64,000 bases of DNA from Tetracentron sinense (Eukaryota; Streptophyta; Magnoliopsida; Trochodendrales; Trochodendraceae), in assembly GCA_015143295.1 (NCBI GenBank), contig JABCRI010000994.1, forward strand, positions 310,001 through 374,000. The letters are read 5' to 3'. The notes under the pieces are model-generated. The model ran no database searches, was not told where the DNA came from, and saw only the letters and a program-made list of their open reading frames with translations. Both the position numbers and the translations under genes were made by a program. Shown here one piece after another: positions 58,453 through 64,000 of the stretch. Each line of letters starts with the position of its first letter. Positions within the stretch are counted from its first letter, which is position 1.

Positions 58453-59344
58453 TGTCTTCTTCCTTGTGAGAAATAATGTAAATACTCCTCTCCAGGTCAC
58501 CTCTTAAATCACACACAAGAATCATCTTTCTTCTTCTTTTGGTACAAGACACAGATTGGTTGCAACCCCAATTAACCATTTTAGTATATTTTCAGTGGTT
58601 AGAAACCTAACATTGAAAGCTGTGCCAAACTTAAAGGCAGTGGACCACTTATCTCCCCAATGTATGCATACACAAACAAGCACAAGCAAGCAGGTGTAAC
58701 ACAAGAATCATCTTGATGGAATGAACGTGGTTTTAATCTCCAACACAACCATTTACTCACGGTTTTTGAGATCCATTAGGTGGCCCCATCAATTGCGCCG
58801 CCAGAGCTTTGTGGGCAGGATGTATGTGCAGCAGTGGTTGAAGGATAGGCCCTGCTGAGAATGATAGACCTCAATTAGTCTTCCCTCTTAACTTTGAGTG
58901 TAATAACTTTCAATACAATCGTGAACTACAGGATATTCTCAAGTTCCATAGATCAACCCACCATTTTTGTTCCTGTAGACCAAACAGATTACAAGTATTT
59001 TTGGAAGGCAAACAGATTACAAGTTAATTATCTAAAATGGATAATGAAATCTAGAATTCAATATTGAGTAATGATCTGGAAAAGGAAAATCATAATACAT
59101 GTACTCAGAACTCAGAAGCAAGAACTAAACACTATCCAAAAATAATCAGTGTATTTTTTCTTGTACCTCTGTTCCCCATTTGTTTGTACTACTATAATCA
59201 ATTGGCCTTTAATAAAGAGTTCATTGTGGCTCCAACATCCATGGTATCTTCTACAATCTTCAAAATTGGAATTTTCTTTGCAATTTTTTTCAATGAAATC
59301 CACAATCATTTATTAATCAATTCAATGTTATGAACATTTACAGT
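58453..59344. other. Intergenic DNA downstream of the P4H gene
   Basis: Nothing recognised; the short open frame at 59064-59333 matches no family. Confidence 0.45.
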
Positions 59345-59511
59345 TACCCACCTGCTGGATCAGTTGGTCGAGCACCATGCCTCATGAAGCGGAGGTCTCA
59401 GTTTCGACTCCCAGCAGCTTCTATCTGCTCCCCCCTGGTGTGGGTATCTGGGATGCGGCCGGAGAGGAATAGTTTGGCCAAAGGTTGGGATACCTCTTCG
59501 TTGTAAAAAAA
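59345..59511 (+). mobile_element. tRNA-derived SINE
   Basis: A-box-like TGGATCAGTTGGTCGAGCA and B-box-like GGTCTCAGTTTCGACTCC, then a body and a short A tail (TTGTAAAAAA). Flanked by a perfect 12-bp TSD AACATTTACAGT (59333-59344, 59512-59523). It lies about 110 bp beyond the P4H stop codon, opposite in orientation, so it may be inside that gene's 3' UTR. Confidence 0.9.
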
Positions 59512-59621
59512 AACATTTACAGTCTTCTTAAGCTGATAAAAAAAAAGCTCTGAAAATGACAAAGTGATTACTCTCCCATAAATGTCATCTATTACTAACA
59601 GTGTGTAGATGGGGTTAGTCT

Positions 59622-62600
59622 TCAGCACGCATTACAACTCTTCCTACATGAACCGTAGTAATCGGGAGAACCAATCATGTAGACGGGATTCCTTTGGCAT
59701 TCTCCGAGGGTGGCCCATCGAGGACAATTTTCATCTTCATCGGTGCATTCGCTGCTTTTTGATTCTAACGAAACTTCCCTCCTGTCAATCTCTCTTACGT
59801 GGAAGAATTTGGTGGCACACCACATTTCCCCCTCAAGGACAGGGCATCTGGCATGGAGGCTGCTCTCGTCAGGAGTCATGTTGAGGTGGTGACTGAAGAA
59901 GAGCAGTGCATTCCCTTTCATGGGTCTCAGGGCATAACTGGTCTTCGCACAATCAGACAATGTGTCATCCCTTGGTTGAGTTTTTTTAAACTGTGGATAG
60001 GAAGTAGATCATTTTTTTTCAGACAAGGTAAGAGCAAAGTAGTAATAGAACACTGGAGCTTTCAAATGGGGTTTCTCTGTCACCTCTGATTTGGGGAAGA
60101 CAACCTCACCACCACGAGTGACATTTGACAGATATAACACTATTGTTGCCACCAAAAGCTCACCGAATGCCACCCTGGATTTATCACCAAAGGTATTGTT
60201 ATGCTGCTTGGTCTCTTCAAGGCCATAATGCAGAATCTGTAGAGACTTGCCGTTCTCTGAAAGACATAAAGCATTAAGTAATTTATTTAGATTCAGACCA
60301 AGTGTGAAATACATACCGCTAAACGCACACATTGGTTGTAAAAGGCGAAGGACCAGGACTAACGAGCAATACCTTTGGGAAGAAAAGTCCAAGCAGAAAT
60401 TCTGTCCTCGATCCTTGCAGCAATGGCATCCTAGAAACCACAAAGATGAAGATTAAAGTGGCCCAAATCTCATAATAATGAACCACATGAAGTGATTGGG
60501 TATCTGGGTATCAATTAGTAGCAATTCTGTTGTGTAAAGTAAATTTTTTAAAGCATTTTGCAACTTCATGTTCTTTAAGTGTCATTGTACAAGTGTTGGG
60601 TATCTGGATATCAATTAGTAGCAACTATAATTTGTAAAGTAATTTTTCTTACGCTCTTTAAGTGTCATTGTACAAGTACTATGCCATACCAGAGCCAAAA
60701 AAATATACACTATATAAAGGTTGTACACATGACCAGGGCCGGAGCCAGAGGGGAGGAGAGGGGAGGGTAGATGGGCAGCTGCCCCTTGAACTTTGGAAGA
60801 AAAAGAAGCTAAGTTTTATACTATATTATTTAATTAAGAGGGCATAGCCATGGGGCAAGGGGAGCAGCTGCCTCCCTGAAATTTTGAGAAAAATAAAATA
60901 AAATAAAATTTATACCATATTATTTAATTTAAGAAGGCATACCCATGGGGCAAAGGGACAGCTGCCCCCCTAACTTTGGAAAAAAGAATCTTTACAAACA
61001 GACGAGATGGCCCACGAACTTGGCCCTAAAAAATAAGTCGGGCCTACGCCCTTGGACCAAAATATTTTGTACCCGCCAAATCATTCTCCACAAACCTATC
61101 ACCAATTACTAACATTATCAATTGACTATCACTTGCCCCCCCAAGAAAATCCTGCCTCCACCCCTCCACATGACCCTACATGCAGGTATGCGTATAACCA
61201 TAGAAGTATGTGATTTGCTGATAAGAACATGATTGAACTACAACTACTTATTCAGGACATTAATTCGTGCATGTATTTTCTGACTAAACCCACCAAACCA
61301 AGCCTTGTCACTGACAAAGCTCTCTTGTTCACCTTATGGCCACACTAACTGCCAATTCTTCTGTCCCCATTGTGGAATAGTAACAGAAAGAGGATGCTCA
61401 TTAGGGGATGGGGTGGGAATTCACAAGGAAAAACCCCTTATGATCCTCCCGCTCATTGGAGGACTTCCCAAAGCAATACCTTCAGGCTTCACATACCTCA
61501 ATCCATCAAATACAATATGCATGGTCCTTTGTATCTTGCTATGCATGGTTATTTGTATCTTGCATACACATACACACATATAAGTACGTGATTTGTAATG
61601 GTTGTGAACAGTGGGTGAATATAGTGCATGCGAGGGAAACAAAGTCTCTTAGCTATCACCTCCTGCTCAATAGACTCCTCATCTCCTGGGCCTCTAAGAA
61701 TTCGTTCACAGCAGAAATGAAGAAAACTCCAAGGAAGAGGAGCCTGTATGAGGTATGCAACCAAGATCAGCTGGTCCTTGTGGCCAAACATTCAAGTTTT
61801 TGTGTTGGGGAGAAAACGTAACTATAACAATGAATGGCCATGCCAATTAAATTATGGTAAATTCTTGTCAAAGTCGATGCTGATAAATGTTGAGACTGCA
61901 TATATGCATGCCACGAACAACCGTAAATGGAAAAAAAATCCCATAATCAAGACTGTGCGGTTAGTGATTCTACAACACCCCTGCAAGCAAAATCCATCCC
62001 ACATGCAATGATAACATTAATTCTCTATAAATGATTACCATAGTGAGTCTAGCCACAACCCCAAACTATGTCTCATCTGCTTCAATAACTTGTAAATTTG
62101 TATTGTAGGACGGAAACAATTATTCATAAGGTGGAAAAGATTAGAAACTTACTTGATCTATATCCAAGGGCATCACAGAACCTGTAAGCAGAGTGTTTGT
62201 GTTTGTAACAACCTTCCCTGAATCACCACCTTTCCCCAAAGACGACTCTATCTTTCCATGTGCCTGGGACCCCAAGACAGATTAAGAGAACAATGCAAGT
62301 GCAATGAGTTAACATACTGAAAGTAAAAAGGGAAGGAATTACCAAAGAAATAAGGTGGGCACATTCCTCATCCGATAGGAAACCTCTATACAAGAATATC
62401 CTATTTCAAGAAAAATAATGTCAGATTGTTAAAGCAGCTGCAACCAGGATAATGAAAAAACTTGGAACACATGGTTTGCTTATATAATTAGAAACGTAAA
62501 ACATTTTCTGTTAAATTGAACTAAAATGCTGCCATCAATAGACCACTGCTCCTTTAGAAAAAGAAATGATATTTGTCACAGTATAGTTGCACATTGCATC

Positions 62601-62789
62601 AAAAGAATACCGCCATGAAGCCCACGACACAAGTGACAGAATAAGAAATTCATCAAAATACCTGACCTTGGTCGCCAAGAGAGTTGACTAACTCGTGATG
62701 GATCAATTCTGTTGGATTTTATTGAATGGCCCAATTGAATGACAGCTTCCTGGTTCAGCTCCTTCTTAGTTCTCAATTCCTTCCTGTAA
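59622..62789 (-). CDS. P4H: Prolyl 4-hydroxylase with C-terminal ShKT domain, first exon missing
   Basis: Exons found: 62789-62667, 62400-62343, 62263-62153, 60430-60373, 60256-60084, 59990-59622; phases agree. Plant P4Hs are ER/Golgi 2-oxoglutarate and Fe(II) dioxygenases that hydroxylate proline in extensins and arabinogalactan proteins. Motifs in order: RIDPSRVSQLSWRPR, LYRGFLSDEECAHLISL, RIEDRISAWTFLP, ENGKSLQILHYG, VLYLSNVTRGGEVVFP, GNALLFFSHH, SLHARCPVLEG, then the six-Cys ShKT domain ending CRKSCNAC. The distal iron His (SLH) and the 2-oxoglutarate Lys (ATK) are kept, but the family HxD iron motif reads HNN (QHNNTFGD), so activity is doubtful. The first exon (signal anchor) is not in the 450 bases upstream and may lie beyond the LTR at the right edge. 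Intron 4 (1.7 kb, 62152-60431) holds repeats. Confidence 0.9.
60494..60690 (+). repeat. Tandem duplication in a P4H intron
   Basis: Two copies offset by about 105 bp, each with GGTATCTGG(G/A)TATCAATTAG and later CTTTAAGTGTCATTGTACAA. Confidence 0.8.
60735..61165. mobile_element. Repeat resembling a GGCCGGAGCCAG-type MITE, in a P4H intron
   Basis: Starts CAGGGCCGGAGCCAG and ends near CTGCCTCCACCCCT, loosely inverted. Inside, a unit of about 106 bp with GCATA(G/C)CCATGGGGCAA and CAGCTGCC is duplicated. No TSD found. Confidence 0.45.
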
Positions 62790-63330
62790 CTGCATTGAGA
62801 TGCTCTCAAGGAAAAATAGCTATATTGTAAATCTTTCTAAATGAAGATCAATTTTTCCCTCTTTAAGTGAGAGGCATTCTTCTCCATGTTCAGCAACTTT
62901 TTCAGAGATGGGAAATAGCTCAAATCATAAAATAGTCATAAACTAAGCAGATCAAGTGATCAAGTTCATGAAACTGAAATAGGAATTAAGCACTGTCCAG
63001 AACGAAGTAACCACACCTAAAGGAACTTCAAATATCATAATAGATCCACAGCAAAATCATATCTTTCTACACAAATTAATGGGCATAACAACTACAAGTT
63101 GCAACAGAAACTACAAAGAGTTCCAAGAAAATGAAACCTGAAAGAGAAAGTGAAATCCTTCTTTCTCGTAGGTGGTTATCAGTCCCTTCTACTACAATCT
63201 ACTTGGTTTGCAGTCACTACATTTCTTGCAAAATTAAGTATCAAATAGCCTAAACTGGCTAGTTAGCTCATGGAATCTGTAATGGGTAAATTTCGTAAAA
63301 ACCTAAGTATGATAGTAACGAGCTCATCCT
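62790..63330 (-). other. Sequence upstream of the first P4H exon seen
   Basis: Probably intron 1. No ATG here is followed by a signal-peptide-like frame. Confidence 0.4.
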
Positions 63331-63339
63331 CAGTGTGGT

Positions 63340-64000
63340 ATTATCGTTTGAACTCATTTCCGTCGTCTTTTCGACGACGGGCCCGTGGTCGTATGGACGA
63401 CGGACTCGTGGTCTCACGGACGACGATCACGTCCTCATTTTGACGACGGACTCGTGGTCTCACGGACGACGATCACGTCCTCCTTCTGACGACGTATCCG
63501 TCGTCTTATTGTCAACGATCGCGTATCCTAACACGTAATGATATCTGGCACTACTGCCCAGTCTCCTGGGACTGATCCTACCTCTACAATGGTAGGTGGG
63601 AAACACTATCTTGGCATTAAATGCAGCATTAAATGCCATTTAATGCCAGTCACCTCGGACGAGTTCCTACTCTTTGCCTGCTCTCTTTTGTGTGCAGATA
63701 CGCGTGCAGTACGGATGACCGGGAGATCTATCTAAAATGATTACTGAAGTACACATCAGGGATTTGAGGTGTGCATGGACATCAATGGGTGCCCATGGCC
63801 ATGGCAAGGGTGGCCTATATAAACATGTGTGAAAAACAGTGTAAAGAAAGAGGAAAAAATTTAAGGAGCAAAGACCTTCAAACTCTCTGCACTTTTCTTA
63901 CTGTTGATCATCTTCTACACCTACTGACTTTATCATCGGAGCACAGGTCAGGGTATCACACCCTCTATTCCAACCTTCTACCGGTAAACCAGAACTTGAA
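63340..64000 (+). mobile_element. Partial LTR at the right edge, Ty3/gypsy-like
   Basis: TATATAAAC near 63817 fits a TATA box, followed by transcript-like sequence and TGACTTTATCATCGGAGCAC, close to a TGACTT(N)ATCGTCGGAG motif common in R/U5 of plant gypsy LTRs. Left end not determined. About 63397-63488 has two copies of a 46-bp unit (GACGACGGACTCGTGG and TCACGGACGACGATCACGTC). Confidence 0.55.

Noticed and set aside
59345..59420. Functional tRNA gene
   Set aside because: A and B boxes are present but no cloverleaf with acceptor stem forms; A tail and TSD show a SINE.
61421..61791. Minus-strand open frames inside the P4H gene
   Set aside because: They do not resemble P4H; the exons on either side join in phase without them.
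63397..63488. CRISPR-like or satellite array
   Set aside because: Only two copies without uniform spacers, in a plant LTR-like sequence.

Overview
This window looks like nuclear DNA of a flowering plant, probably a non-grass species: every gene has GT/AG introns, the protein families are plant-specific (PRONE RopGEF, neprosin-domain protein, subgroup IIIf bHLH), and the AT-rich intergenic space is full of plant transposons. Nothing looks bacterial, organellar or viral. All exon models were made by eye from splice signals, reading frame and remembered family consensus; nothing was aligned by program.

Six real genes, left to right: (1) 5' part of a RopGEF gene, minus strand, running off the left edge; (2) a complete seven-exon neprosin-domain gene, 408 aa, plus strand; (3) convergent with it, a five-exon C2-domain gene, 188 aa, minus strand; (4) a complete six-exon GMP synthase gene, 534 aa, plus strand, with a 4.7-kb first intron full of nested transposons; (5) a complete eight-exon GL3/EGL3-like bHLH regulator, 683 aa, minus strand, with a 15-nt microexon; (6) a prolyl 4-hydroxylase/ShKT gene, minus strand, missing its first exon at the right. 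The genes share no pathway; this is ordinary plant gene order.

The rest is mainly mobile DNA, much of it delimited to the base by target-site duplications (TSDs): a 7.3-kb decayed Ty1/copia element with two 457-bp LTRs (4225-11497); two large solo LTRs (42596-44707; 47630-50810, perfect TSD); three Helitrons plus one lone Helitron 3' end; a long-armed foldback element split by one of the Helitrons; several Mutator-like MITEs with 9-bp TSDs; hAT-like MITEs with 8-bp TSDs; two Tourist/PIF-like MITEs with TTA/TAA TSDs; a tRNA-type SINE with a perfect 12-bp TSD; a Ty3/gypsy reverse transcriptase relic; and part of an LTR at the right edge. One sequence module (CATGTGTCCC-TTTTAA-TTAACTATGGTTAAG) recurs about a dozen times across structurally different element classes.

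I saw no convincing new biological system. The most informative points are the bHLH microexon; apparent losses of catalytic residues in the neprosin protein (Glu to Gln) and the P4H protein (HxD to HNN); the Helitron whose empty site is preserved in the opposite arm of the element it entered; a mini-Helitron with two successive 3' ends; and a MITE family with a hairpin at each end.
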